From contig JAGFXV010000132.1 in NCBI GenBank assembly GCA_017861475.1, positions 1 to 5,342 on the forward strand: DNA of 5,342 nucleotides, read 5' to 3'. This document shows, in pieces, positions 1 to 5,342 of this stretch; position 1 is the stretch's first letter, and each line of letters opens with the position of its first letter. The position numbers and the translations under genes were made by a program. This DNA comes from Bacillota bacterium. Its GTDB lineage: Bacteria > Bacillota > Syntrophomonadia > Syntrophomonadales > Syntrophomonadaceae. The notes under the pieces were generated by a model. It made no database searches, was not told where the DNA came from, and saw nothing but the letters and a program-made list of their open reading frames with translations.

Positions 1-609
1 TAAATCATAACGGCGACGCAGATCGGAAACCATTTCGTAAAAAAGTTCCATACCCCGCTGATCAACACCGGAAACAGGTTCATCCAGCAGCAGCAGATCC
101 GGAACAGGGGTCAGAGCCAGAGCCAGCAGTACCCGCTGCAGTTCACCCCCGGAAAGATTGCCCAGCCGCTGATTATGTAAATGTCCCGCTTGTACTCTGG
201 CCAGACTTTCCATAGCCTTTTTATGCAAGGAGCGCGAATGGGCAGCAAAAGCAGGCAGTCGGCTATTGCCGGCAGCAAACAGGTCCATCACACTGAGCGG
301 GGAACTAAGGTCAAAATCGAGATGCTGGGGCACATAACCGATAACCGGGATGATTGTATTTTGGTCGGTGGCATCAAGATAGTTCAATTTTCCGCTGTGT
401 TTCAGTTCTCCCAAAATCGCCTTCAACAGCGTGCTTTTGCCTGCACCGTTGGGACCAATGACAGCAGTCAATTCACCGCAGTGAATATGGAGATTGACGT
501 CATGCAGAATTTCTTTGCTGCCAAATTTAACTCCGAAATGTTCAACTTTGGTGCAACACAGACCACAAAATTCATTGCCTTGCTTTTCACAGCCGTTTGG
601 GTATGCCAT
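1..609 (-). CDS. ZnuC-like metal ABC transporter ATP-binding protein (partial, C-terminus off the left edge)
   Basis: ATPase subunit of a Zn/Mn-type (ZnuABC family) importer; it would power metal uptake from the cytoplasmic face of the membrane. The frame is open from ATG at 609 to the window edge, giving 203 residues. Visible motifs: Walker A GPNGAGKST (52-60), Q-loop YVPQ (92-95), signature LSGGE (152-156), Walker B LLLLDE (172-177) and D-loop SGVD (180-183). The H-loop and roughly the last 40-55 residues lie outside. A good AAGGAGG ribosome site at 620-626 supports the start. The ATG shares one base with the TGA of the upstream binding-protein gene (TGATG), so translation is probably coupled. 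Odd point: a short N-terminal extension with four cysteines (7, 15, 18, 19; CGLCC) precedes the ATPase fold. Metal specificity cannot be read from this subunit. Confidence 0.93.
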   Translation of the reverse strand, partial: MAYPNGCEKQGNEFCGLCCTKVEHFGVKFGSKEILHDVNLHIHCGELTAVIGPNGAGKSTLLKAILGELKHSGKLNYLDATDQNTIIPVIGYVPQHLDFDLSSPLSVMDLFAAGNSRLPAFAAHSRSLHKKAMESLARVQAGHLHNQRLGNLSGGELQRVLLALALTPVPDLLLLDEPVSGVDQRGMELFYEMVSDLRRRYDL

Positions 610-1538
610 CAGCGCAGCGCCTCCTTCAAGGCAGTCAGATTATTCTTCATTATATTCAAATAAGCATTCGGGTCATCGGGACCGGTCACGGCAGGATCCA
701 GGACATAGACCCGGGCTCCCGTTTCTTTGGCAATAACCTTGGCAGAGCCGCTGGGGTATTGCGGTTCAACAAATAAGGCCGGAGCTTTGGCAGCTTTGAC
801 AATTTCAATGGTTTCGGCAATTTCCCTGGCGCTCGGTTCCGAACCGGGTTCACGCTCCACTACGGCGACGATATTCAGATTAAATTCCTCGGCAAAATAG
901 GGAAAGGCTTCATGAAAGCTGACGATATTGCGTTGTGGAAGTTTATCAAGTTCAGCATGCATTTCCTTACGCAGGTTTTCCAGTTTGGTGATATAGGCTG
1001 CGCTATTCTTCTCATATTGTTGTGCATGGGCAGGATCCAGTTCAGACAAATGCTTGCTGATATTTTTTACTTCCTGTATGGCACCGGCTATGCTGACCCA
1101 AACGTGCGGATTGGGGTCGGTTTGCCCGGTATTGTTGATCAATTTCATACCCTTCGTTGCAGTTATGATTTTGAGCTGCTTCTGCTGAGCGGTAACTTTA
1201 TCCATAAAACTTTCGCTGCCAGCCCCGTTTACAATAAAAATATCAGCCTTCTGCAGCGTTTTTACATTTTCAGGCGTAAGCTGATAATCATGCAGACAGC
1301 CGGTCTGCGGACCGGTTAAATTAATTAATTCTACGCCCGAAACATCAGCAGTTATATTTTTGGCCATTATATACATGGGATAGAATGAAGTTACAATGGT
1401 CAGATTATTTTCAGCGCGGGAATCTGATGCAGATGGCTGGCTGACATTTGTGTTACAACCGCTGATAAAAACGAAGGCTGTGAGTAGAAGTAAGGCCAAA
1501 CAATTTTTTGTTGAAGAAGAAAAAGATAACTGACGCAA
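609..1538 (-). CDS. ZnuA/TroA-type metal-binding lipoprotein of an ABC importer
   Basis: Extracytoplasmic substrate-binding protein that captures Zn2+ or Mn2+ and hands it to the membrane permease. Length is 309 residues, normal for the family. The N-terminus is a lipoprotein signal: charged start, hydrophobic stretch 14-25, then lipobox ISGC with the lipidated Cys at 28. Likely metal ligands, in the family order, are His83 (CLHDYQLTP), His145 (DPNPHVW), His209 (SFHEAFPYF) and Asp281 (VLDP). No His-rich loop is present between the first two ligands, unlike many zinc-specific ZnuA proteins, so manganese or another metal is possible. The start is TTG at 1536-1538, chosen because AAGGGGG lies 7 nt upstream (1546-1552) and the lipoprotein signal begins there. 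It is the first gene of a minus-strand operon with the ATPase gene. The family is clear; the metal is not. Confidence 0.93.
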   Translation of the reverse strand: MRQLSFSSSTKNCLALLLLTAFVFISGCNTNVSQPSASDSRAENNLTIVTSFYPMYIMAKNITADVSGVELINLTGPQTGCLHDYQLTPENVKTLQKADIFIVNGAGSESFMDKVTAQQKQLKIITATKGMKLINNTGQTDPNPHVWVSIAGAIQEVKNISKHLSELDPAHAQQYEKNSAAYITKLENLRKEMHAELDKLPQRNIVSFHEAFPYFAEEFNLNIVAVVEREPGSEPSAREIAETIEIVKAAKAPALFVEPQYPSGSAKVIAKETGARVYVLDPAVTGPDDPNAYLNIMKNNLTALKEALR

Positions 1539-1558
1539 AATTTATCCCCCTTGGTTTA

Positions 1559-1583
1559 AATAGTAATCGTTCCTATTATCGTT
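1559..1583 (-). promoter_or_regulatory. Possible metalloregulator (Fur/Zur/MntR-type) operator
   Basis: The segment overlapping the predicted transcription start is AT-rich and repetitive. AATAG (1559-1563) and CTATT (1573-1577) form an inverted repeat with a 9-bp spacer. On the minus strand AACGATAAT (1575-1583) and AACGATTAC (1563-1571) form an imperfect direct repeat. Fur-family boxes share GATAAT/ATTATC-like half-sites, and importers of this kind are commonly repressed by such regulators, but the match to any one consensus is weak. Confidence 0.3.
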
Positions 1584-1584
1584 A

Positions 1585-1612
1585 ATTTTAAACCCGGTTG
1601 AAAAAAAGTCAA
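1585..1612 (-). promoter_or_regulatory. Sigma-A-like promoter for the ZnuA/ZnuC operon
   Basis: On the minus strand, TTGACT (1607-1612) and TAAAAT (1585-1590) are separated by 16 bp, close to the vegetative consensus. Transcription would begin near 1578, giving a leader of about 40 nt that contains the AAGGGGG ribosome site. No competing promoter of this quality was seen in the gap. Confidence 0.6.
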
Positions 1613-1677
1613 GCAACACGATGGATAGGATTGGTTATTTACCATCACAAACAAATGGCAGAACAAAATTAAGATTA

Positions 1678-1686
1678 TGTTATAAT
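1678..1686 (+). promoter_or_regulatory. Extended -10 promoter for the DUF3842-FmdE-CooT operon
   Basis: TGTTATAAT is a perfect extended -10 element (TG, one base, TATAAT). No good -35 is present at 16-18 bp upstream, as is tolerated with extended -10 promoters. Transcription would start near 1693, giving a leader of about 19 nt that contains the GAAGGGAGAGG ribosome site and leads to TTG at 1712. An in-frame ATG at 1685 lies inside the -10 box, so it would not be in the transcript. Confidence 0.6.
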
Positions 1687-1711
1687 GTTCAAAAAGAAGG
1701 GAGAGGAAGCT

Positions 1712-2137
1712 TTGAAAATTGCGGTTATAGATGGCCAGGGGGGCGGCATTGGACGGCTTATCGTGGAAAAATTGCGGCAGGAGCTTGGTGCTTCTGTAAA
1801 TATTATCGGTTTAGGTACAAATGCTGTCGCCAGTTCGGCAATGCTTAAGGCTGGGGCCAATGAGGGAGCCAGCGGAGAAAATGCGGTCATTTATAACGTG
1901 TACAAAGTTGATTGCATTGTGGGTTCAATTGCGATAATTGCTGCCAATTCGTTTGCCGGGGAGTTAAGCCCGCGTATGGCGGAAGCGATAGCCTCGGCGG
2001 ATGCAGTTAAGATATTAATTCCTTTAAACCGGGCGGGAATAAAAATTTCCGGGGCAACGGGAGAATCACTGCCTTTACAGGTAGACCAGCTGGTGGAGAA
2101 AGTAAGGGATTTTAGCGAACAGATGGAATTGGCTTAG
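1712..2137 (+). CDS. DUF3842 family protein, small Rossmann-like, function unknown
   Basis: A 141-residue protein that I recognise as DUF3842, a family of about this length in anaerobic Firmicutes with no established function. It begins KIAVIDGQGGGIGRLIVEKL, a beta strand, glycine-rich turn (GQGGGIG) and helix like a nucleotide-binding Rossmann fold. A second strand follows (VNIIGLGTNAVA), then an alternating strand/helix pattern with no signal peptide or membrane segment, so it should be cytoplasmic. The start is TTG at 1712 rather than ATG at 1685: GGGAGAGG sits just upstream of the TTG, the conserved fold starts right there, and the ATG falls inside the predicted -10 box. It is the first gene of the operon and is followed after 44 nt by the FmdE gene. 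A role in metal or cofactor handling is inferred only from its neighbours. Confidence 0.82.
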   Translation: MKIAVIDGQGGGIGRLIVEKLRQELGASVNIIGLGTNAVASSAMLKAGANEGASGENAVIYNVYKVDCIVGSIAIIAANSFAGELSPRMAEAIASADAVKILIPLNRAGIKISGATGESLPLQVDQLVEKVRDFSEQMELA

Positions 2138-2181
2138 TTTAAATGCCATATTGGATGGAATTATGGAAAGGTGGGAAGTCA

Positions 2182-2781
2182 ATGTGTAAGGATTTGCCTC
2201 CCCTGGAAAGGGCGGTTCAGTTTCACGGACATGTTTGTCCGGGACTGCTGATGGGAGTAAGGGTGGCTGAATTTGCGCAAAAGCATCTTGGTGTGAATCA
2301 GGATATCGATGAAGAATTGGTAGCGGTAGTTGAAACAAATTCCTGCGGGGTGGATGCCATCCAATCAATTTTGGGCTGTACTTTTGGAAAAGGCAATTTG
2401 ATTTATAAAGATTACGGCAAAAACGTGTATACGATCGCCAGTCGGGAAAAAAATCGGGCGGTGCGCATTGCTCAAAAATACCGGGATATAAACAGTCCTG
2501 AATCCATCCGTTATCGTGAACTGAACAGTCTGAGTCAGTTGACTGATGATCAGGAGGCTGAGAGAGAAGATCTGCTGGCGCTGATATTTGAAAATACCAT
2601 GAGTGCACCTTTTGAAGAACTATTTGACTGGCAGGATATTGATTTTGTATTTCCGGAAAAAGCACAAATTCGTGCCACCATTCGATGTGCAGTATGCGGA
2701 GAAGGGGTTATGGACAGTAAAGCAACCGAGAGTGTGGAAGGTTTGATCTGCAAAGCCTGTCTGTTGGCAAAGGAGGGTTAG
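2182..2781 (+). CDS. FmdE family protein with C-terminal zinc ribbon
   Basis: A 199-residue cytoplasmic protein of the FmdE family, named after a subunit of archaeal formylmethanofuran dehydrogenase. Bacterial members are not tied to methanogenesis and their reaction is unknown. Visible features: the metal-site motif FHGHVCPG (14-21; His15, His17, Cys19), then TNSCGVDA with Cys55 and GCTFGKGNL with Cys66, all typical of the family. A charged linker (about 105-135) leads to a zinc ribbon with CAVC (169-172) and CKAC (190-193). The start at 2182 is preferred because GGAAAGGTGGG ends 7 nt upstream and the conserved region begins soon after. An earlier in-frame ATG at 2143 would add 13 residues but has no ribosome site. 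The stop is 4 nt from the next start, so it is cotranscribed with the CooT-like fusion. It probably binds a metal; the substrate is unknown. Confidence 0.9.
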   Translation: MCKDLPPLERAVQFHGHVCPGLLMGVRVAEFAQKHLGVNQDIDEELVAVVETNSCGVDAIQSILGCTFGKGNLIYKDYGKNVYTIASREKNRAVRIAQKYRDINSPESIRYRELNSLSQLTDDQEAEREDLLALIFENTMSAPFEELFDWQDIDFVFPEKAQIRATIRCAVCGEGVMDSKATESVEGLICKACLLAKEG

Positions 2782-2785
2782 GCTG

Positions 2786-3589
2786 ATGTGTGAATCCAAC
2801 GTATATATCGATCGCGCCGGTCATGAGGAACTGCTTATGGAAAGTGTGGATCGCATCATTCCGGCGGAAGACGGCAGCATTTTTATGGAGAGTATATTTG
2901 GGGAACGCAAGGTTGTCAAGGCTCGCATCAAGGAAATGGAACTGGTCCATCATCGCATTATCCTCGAAGAAATAGATAAACAGGAAGCAAAAGAACATGA
3001 TCAGGAGATCTGGCTGGAGCCGGACACTGATCATGGGCATTTTCACGCTGGCGAGGAAGTGGTCCTTAAACTGTCCAAAGGCTATAACATGAAACCTGAT
3101 CACGATGCCGCTTATTCTGCCATTGAGGCTTTTGCAGTAAATGAGGGCAACGTTAATCCGGTCCATATTCATGATCATCATGGAAGCAAGGAAATTAATC
3201 TGGGTCAGGAGGCTGACGGTCTTCTGCAGATATATGTGCATGAGCATGAGATCCGAGAGCTTTATGCCAAGGTAGTCATGGAAATCGGGCATCACCATCA
3301 TCATGGTCTGAAGCCTTTGGGTCTGCCTTTGGAAATTGTCCCGATCGATTATAGTCATGCCCGCATGGGTGAAAGCTATGAGATCCAGGTTCTGCAAAAC
3401 GGACAACCCCTGGCAGGAGCTGAAGTCAAGGTTACCTATGCCAGTACCCGCAGCAAGGATTATCCGAACCGCCTGACAACCAGTGAAGACGGGCGGGCCA
3501 AGATATTTTTAAGTGCCCGGGGCAATTATCTGTTTTCTGTTACAGCGCAGAATATCATCAGTACATTTACTTTGGTTAAAAGTTTTTAA
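2786..3589 (+). CDS. CooT-like nickel-binding domain fused to a His-rich, DUF4198/NikK-like region
   Basis: A 267-residue protein. Residues 1-63 match the CooT family (small nickel-binding proteins linked to CO dehydrogenase maturation): it starts MCESNVYI, with the invariant Cys2 that binds nickel in CooT, and ends at the usual length of about 63. The rest is not part of normal CooT. Residues 71-191 hold 17 histidines in clusters (HGHFH 83-87, HIHDHH 127-132, HEH 152-154, five His at 169-173). Residues 182-267 read as a beta domain with the pattern NGQPLAGAEVKVTY and TSEDGRAKIFLS, resembling DUF4198, which includes NikK, an extracytoplasmic partner of nickel ECF transporters. No signal peptide or membrane helix is present, so this version should be cytosolic. 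AGGAGG (2771-2776) precedes the ATG at good spacing. Likely roles are nickel chaperone, store or sensor. The CooT call is firm, the DUF4198 call moderate. Confidence 0.85.
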   Translation: MCESNVYIDRAGHEELLMESVDRIIPAEDGSIFMESIFGERKVVKARIKEMELVHHRIILEEIDKQEAKEHDQEIWLEPDTDHGHFHAGEEVVLKLSKGYNMKPDHDAAYSAIEAFAVNEGNVNPVHIHDHHGSKEINLGQEADGLLQIYVHEHEIRELYAKVVMEIGHHHHHGLKPLGLPLEIVPIDYSHARMGESYEIQVLQNGQPLAGAEVKVTYASTRSKDYPNRLTTSEDGRAKIFLSARGNYLFSVTAQNIISTFTLVKSF

Positions 3590-3655
3590 AGCTTAAAGAT
3601 CCTTGTTATTTTAAAATATTTTTTAAAAATAGCAGAAAAAATATAATTTATGTTG

Positions 3656-3661
3656 TATAAT
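3656..3661 (+). promoter_or_regulatory. Candidate -10 box for cbiM transcription
   Basis: A perfect TATAAT lies about 180 nt before cbiM. A TG lies directly before it, without the usual one-base spacing of an extended -10. No TTGACA-like -35 was found at the right distance, so the call is tentative. No comparable box was seen between the terminator and cbiM. Confidence 0.4.
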
Positions 3662-3714
3662 AGCTATTAATAAAATAGCGCTATGAAAGTGCTGCACTGA
3701 CCCCGGGGTTCATA
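3658..3714 (+). repeat. Cluster of short palindromes in the cbiM leader
   Basis: Successive perfect or near-perfect dyads: TAATAGCTATTA (3658-3669), ATAGCGCTAT (3675-3684), AGTGCTGCACT (3688-3698) and ACCCCGGGGT (3700-3709). The outer pair TATGAA (3682-3687) and TTCATA (3709-3714) encloses the last two. The first overlaps the -10-like box. They could be protein operators or a folded leader RNA; the sequence does not decide. Confidence 0.5.
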
Positions 3715-3742
3715 TTAAATTAAATAAAAATAAAAATATCAT

Positions 3743-3786
3743 GAAGGTATTGACCGGACAACCGGTCGATACCTTCTTTTTTATTT
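3743..3786 (+). terminator. Strong intrinsic terminator or attenuator upstream of cbiM
   Basis: A 15-bp stem (5' arm 3743-3757, 3' arm 3762-3776, one G-U pair) closes a 4-base ACAA loop and is followed by a T-run. It lies 153 nt after the CooT-like gene and 65 nt before cbiM. It may simply end the upstream operon. If cbiM is transcribed from the box at 3656, the terminator must be regulated. An alternative pairing of 3707-3716 with 3746-3755 (about 9 of 10 positions, three of them wobble) could disrupt it. Confidence 0.88.
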
Positions 3787-3841
3787 TTAGTAAAGATGGA
3801 TCCGGCAAGTCAGGAAAAAAACATTCTGAGGAGGGAGATCA

Positions 3842-4564
3842 ATGCATATACCTGATGGATATCTAAGTCCGCAGACTGCAGTCCCTTTCGTAGCCTTAAT
3901 GGTCCCGGTATGGGGTGCGGCAGTCAAAAAAGTCCAGGCGAATCTAAAAAAGAAAGAAGTACCCGTATTGGCAATCGGGGCAGCCTTTAGCTTTACCATT
4001 ATGATGTTTAATCTGCCCATGCCGGGAGGAAGCTCAGCCCATGCTGTCGGGGCGGTCTTGCTGGCTATCTTGCTGGGGCCATGGTCAGCATGTATTGGCG
4101 TTTCCGTGGCCTTGATCATTCAGGCTTTGATATTTGGTGACGGAGGGATCATGGCCATTGGAGCCAATTGCTTTAATATGGCGGTGGTTATGCCCTGGGT
4201 TGGTTACTGGATCTACAAGCTGGTCAGGGGCAAATCTGATACCCTGTCAACACGTTCGATTATGGCCGCTTTTATCGCCGGATATGTTGGCTTGAATGCC
4301 GCGGCATTCGTGACCGCGCTGGAATTTGGTTCCCAGTACCATCTTTTCCAGGCAGCTGACGGAACTCCGCTATACTTTCCTTATTCCATCAAAGTGGCAA
4401 TGATTGCGATGATGAGTGAACATCTGCTTTTGGCCGGACCGGTGGAGGGATTAACGACTGCTCTCGGCACCTGGTTTGTAGCCAAGAATTATCCCACGTT
4501 AATGGCCGAAAGGTTGAAAGGTAGGATCAAGCCTGATGCGTTGGGGGTGGAACATCATGTTTAA
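3842..4564 (+). CDS. cbiM: CbiM/NikM, substrate-specific membrane component of a cobalt/nickel ECF transporter
   Basis: Integral membrane S component that selects Co2+ or Ni2+ in an energy-coupling-factor importer. It has 240 residues, usual for the family. The mature N-terminus MHIPDGYLSP is the hallmark: Met1 and His2, together with His67 (in GGSSAHAVG), are the nitrogen ligands of nickel in the NikM2 structure, and all three are conserved here. Further family motifs are FNLPMPGG (56-63), LLGPW (77-81), LIFGDGGIMAIGAN (96-109), FNMA and the segment near MSEHLLLAGPVEG (191-203). Several hydrophobic helices run between about 13 and 215. The start is fixed by GAGGAGGGA 5 nt upstream and by the need for His at position 2. 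The end overlaps the next gene by 8 nt. Cobalt and nickel versions cannot be told apart by these residues; the CooT-like neighbour makes nickel a real possibility. Confidence 0.96.
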   Translation: MHIPDGYLSPQTAVPFVALMVPVWGAAVKKVQANLKKKEVPVLAIGAAFSFTIMMFNLPMPGGSSAHAVGAVLLAILLGPWSACIGVSVALIIQALIFGDGGIMAIGANCFNMAVVMPWVGYWIYKLVRGKSDTLSTRSIMAAFIAGYVGLNAAAFVTALEFGSQYHLFQAADGTPLYFPYSIKVAMIAMMSEHLLLAGPVEGLTTALGTWFVAKNYPTLMAERLKGRIKPDALGVEHHV

Positions 4565-4871
4565 GAACTTTAAAAAATTATGGATGGCCCTGGGTGCATT
4601 GATGGTTCTATGTCCGCTCGGTCTGATTGCTACCGGCACCGCCTTTGGGGAATGGGGAACAGACCAACTGCCGGAGGAAGTCGGGTTCATTCCTGCAGGT
4701 TTGGCCAGGTTTGCTGACTTCTGGCACGGAAGTCCTTTGCCGGATTACGGTGTCCCGGGTTGGGGAGGGAATTTTGCCCAGTCGGCGGGGGGATACATTT
4801 TATCTGCCCTGGTGGGAGTTGTACTGGTTGTTTTGCTGATCAGCCTGTTAAACAAGATCGTTAAGGATTAG
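4557..4871 (+). CDS. PDGLE/CbiN-like small membrane component of the ECF transporter
   Basis: A 104-residue membrane protein with two helices, about 8-27 and 78-98, joined by an extracytoplasmic loop containing PAGL and PLPDYGVPGWG, the PDGLE-type (CbiN/NikN-related) signature. Such subunits work with CbiM and are needed for metal uptake, either as a separate protein or fused to it. The start at 4557 is preferred over an upstream in-frame ATG at 4536. GGGGGTGG (4543-4550) lies 6 nt before it, and the membrane helix begins soon after. Its ATGTTTAA overlaps the end of cbiM, implying translational coupling and a fixed subunit ratio. The next gene starts 45 nt after the stop. Confidence 0.9.
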   Translation: MFKNFKKLWMALGALMVLCPLGLIATGTAFGEWGTDQLPEEVGFIPAGLARFADFWHGSPLPDYGVPGWGGNFAQSAGGYILSALVGVVLVVLLISLLNKIVKD

Positions 4872-4916
4872 TTCATTGTCTTAATTATTTAAATAAAACC
4901 GGGAAAGGAAAAAGAT

Positions 4917-5342
4917 ATGCTGCTGCCTGAATGGATGATTGAGGAAAATATTGAATCCGGGGATGCTGCCGGCAAGAAAAACAAAAGCAATTTTTTGCGA
5001 AAAAGTTTGCGCAATATGCGAACGGTTATATTTGATGACCGGCAAACCGAGCATTATGCCCGTTGCAACGGAGCGCTCCAGAAGGTTAGCCCGCCAATGA
5101 AACTCATCAGCATGCTGGTGTTGATTCTGGCGGTAAGCTTGAGCCGGCAAGTCCTGTTTTTGTTGTTTGTTTGGCTGGTCACGCTGCTGTTGATGCAAAC
5201 ATCACGTCTGCCGGTTTGGACGATGCAAAAAAGGATCTGGGGCTTTATTCCGCTGCTTACCCTGTTATTCAGTCTGCCGGTAATGCTTAATATTTTTATG
5301 GATGGGACACCGCTTTTCTATATTTACCAATCATCCAAGTCG
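4917..5342 (+). CDS. cbiQ: CbiQ, transmembrane T component of the cobalt/nickel ECF transporter (partial, C-terminus off the right edge)
   Basis: Scaffold subunit that couples the ATPase to CbiM. The frame is open from ATG 4917 to the edge, 142 residues; full-length members have about 220-270. It begins MLLPEWMIEE, followed by a polar stretch (about 12-60) and then KVSPPMKLISML (56-67), where SPPMKL matches the family's short proline/lysine turn before the first helix. Hydrophobic segments lie at about 62-75, 78-93 and 108-128. The coupling helices with their Ala-Arg-Gly motifs would be in the missing part. GGGAAAGGA upstream fits the start. Order cbiM, cbiN-like, cbiQ is the usual one, so the ATPase cbiO is expected just past the edge. 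Confidence 0.88.
   Translation, partial: MLLPEWMIEENIESGDAAGKKNKSNFLRKSLRNMRTVIFDDRQTEHYARCNGALQKVSPPMKLISMLVLILAVSLSRQVLFLLFVWLVTLLLMQTSRLPVWTMQKRIWGFIPLLTLLFSLPVMLNIFMDGTPLFYIYQSSKS

Larger units (their letters stand above)
3590..3841 (+). other. 252-bp gene-free leader upstream of cbiM
   Basis: No coding frame is supported here. The first 60 bases are very AT-rich. They are followed by a -10-like box, a series of short palindromes (3658-3714), an A/T spacer (3715-3740), a strong intrinsic terminator (3743-3780), and finally the GAGGAGGGA ribosome site of cbiM (3828-3836). No cobalamin riboswitch core or T-box core was recognised. Confidence 0.8.

Noticed and set aside
181..663. 160-aa open frame on the plus strand
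   Set aside because: It lies opposite the ZnuC-like gene, where all ABC ATPase motifs are in order; no ribosome site or recognisable product.
2075..2665. 196-aa open frame on the minus strand
   Set aside because: Antisense to the FmdE gene and across the gene boundary; its composition does not resemble a real protein.
2708..3406. 232-aa open frame on the minus strand
   Set aside because: It is antisense to the CooT-like fusion, whose protein, ribosome site and spacing are convincing; the frame has no family match I recognise.
3606..3630. Terminator directly after the CooT-like gene
   Set aside because: The segment is an A/T palindrome with no GC-rich stem, too weak to be called a terminator.
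3682..3714. NikR operator (TATGAA ... TTCATA)
   Set aside because: The half-sites resemble NikR sites, but the gap between them is about 7 bp longer than in the known E. coli site.
3590..3841. Cobalamin riboswitch, NiCo riboswitch or T-box before cbiM
   Set aside because: I looked for their conserved core sequences and did not find them; only the terminator is clear.
4881..5198. 105-aa open frame on the minus strand
   Set aside because: Antisense to the start of cbiQ; rich in Gln and His from reading hydrophobic codons backwards.

Overview
The window looks like chromosomal DNA from an anaerobic low-to-mid GC Firmicute, probably Negativicutes or Clostridia. The basis is strong AGGAGG-type ribosome binding sites, TTG starts, a sigma-A-like promoter, a lipoprotein metal-binding protein, and families (FmdE, CooT, DUF3842) that I know mainly from strict anaerobes. 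The species cannot be named from this sequence alone. Almost every gene concerns transition-metal handling.

Left part (1-1538, minus strand): two genes of a ZnuABC-type ABC importer. A lipoprotein metal-binding protein (309 aa) is followed, with a 1-nt TGATG overlap, by the ATPase, which runs off the left edge. The permease would be expected beyond it. A sigma-A-like promoter and a possible metal-repressor operator sit upstream of the lipoprotein gene, in the 173-bp gap shared with the divergent operon.

Middle (1712-3589, plus strand): a compact three-gene operon, probably driven by an extended -10 promoter. It encodes a small Rossmann-like DUF3842 protein, an FmdE-family protein with a C-terminal zinc ribbon, and an unusual fusion. 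The fusion has an N-terminal CooT-like nickel-binding domain, then a histidine-rich region and a DUF4198/NikK-like beta domain. It has no signal peptide, so it should be cytoplasmic.

Gap 3590-3841: no gene. It holds a -10-like box, a run of short perfect palindromes, and a strong 15-bp intrinsic terminator before the next gene. The terminator either ends the middle operon or attenuates the next one.

Right part (3842-5342, plus strand): an ECF-type cobalt/nickel importer, cbiM, a PDGLE/CbiN-like small membrane protein, and cbiQ, which runs off the right edge. CbiM carries Met1, His2 and His67, the ligands known from NikM2. The ATPase CbiO is expected just outside.

Together: one importer for Zn or Mn, one for Co or Ni, and between them a cytosolic set that may store, sense or deliver nickel to enzymes such as CO dehydrogenase or hydrogenase. 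That linking role is inference.
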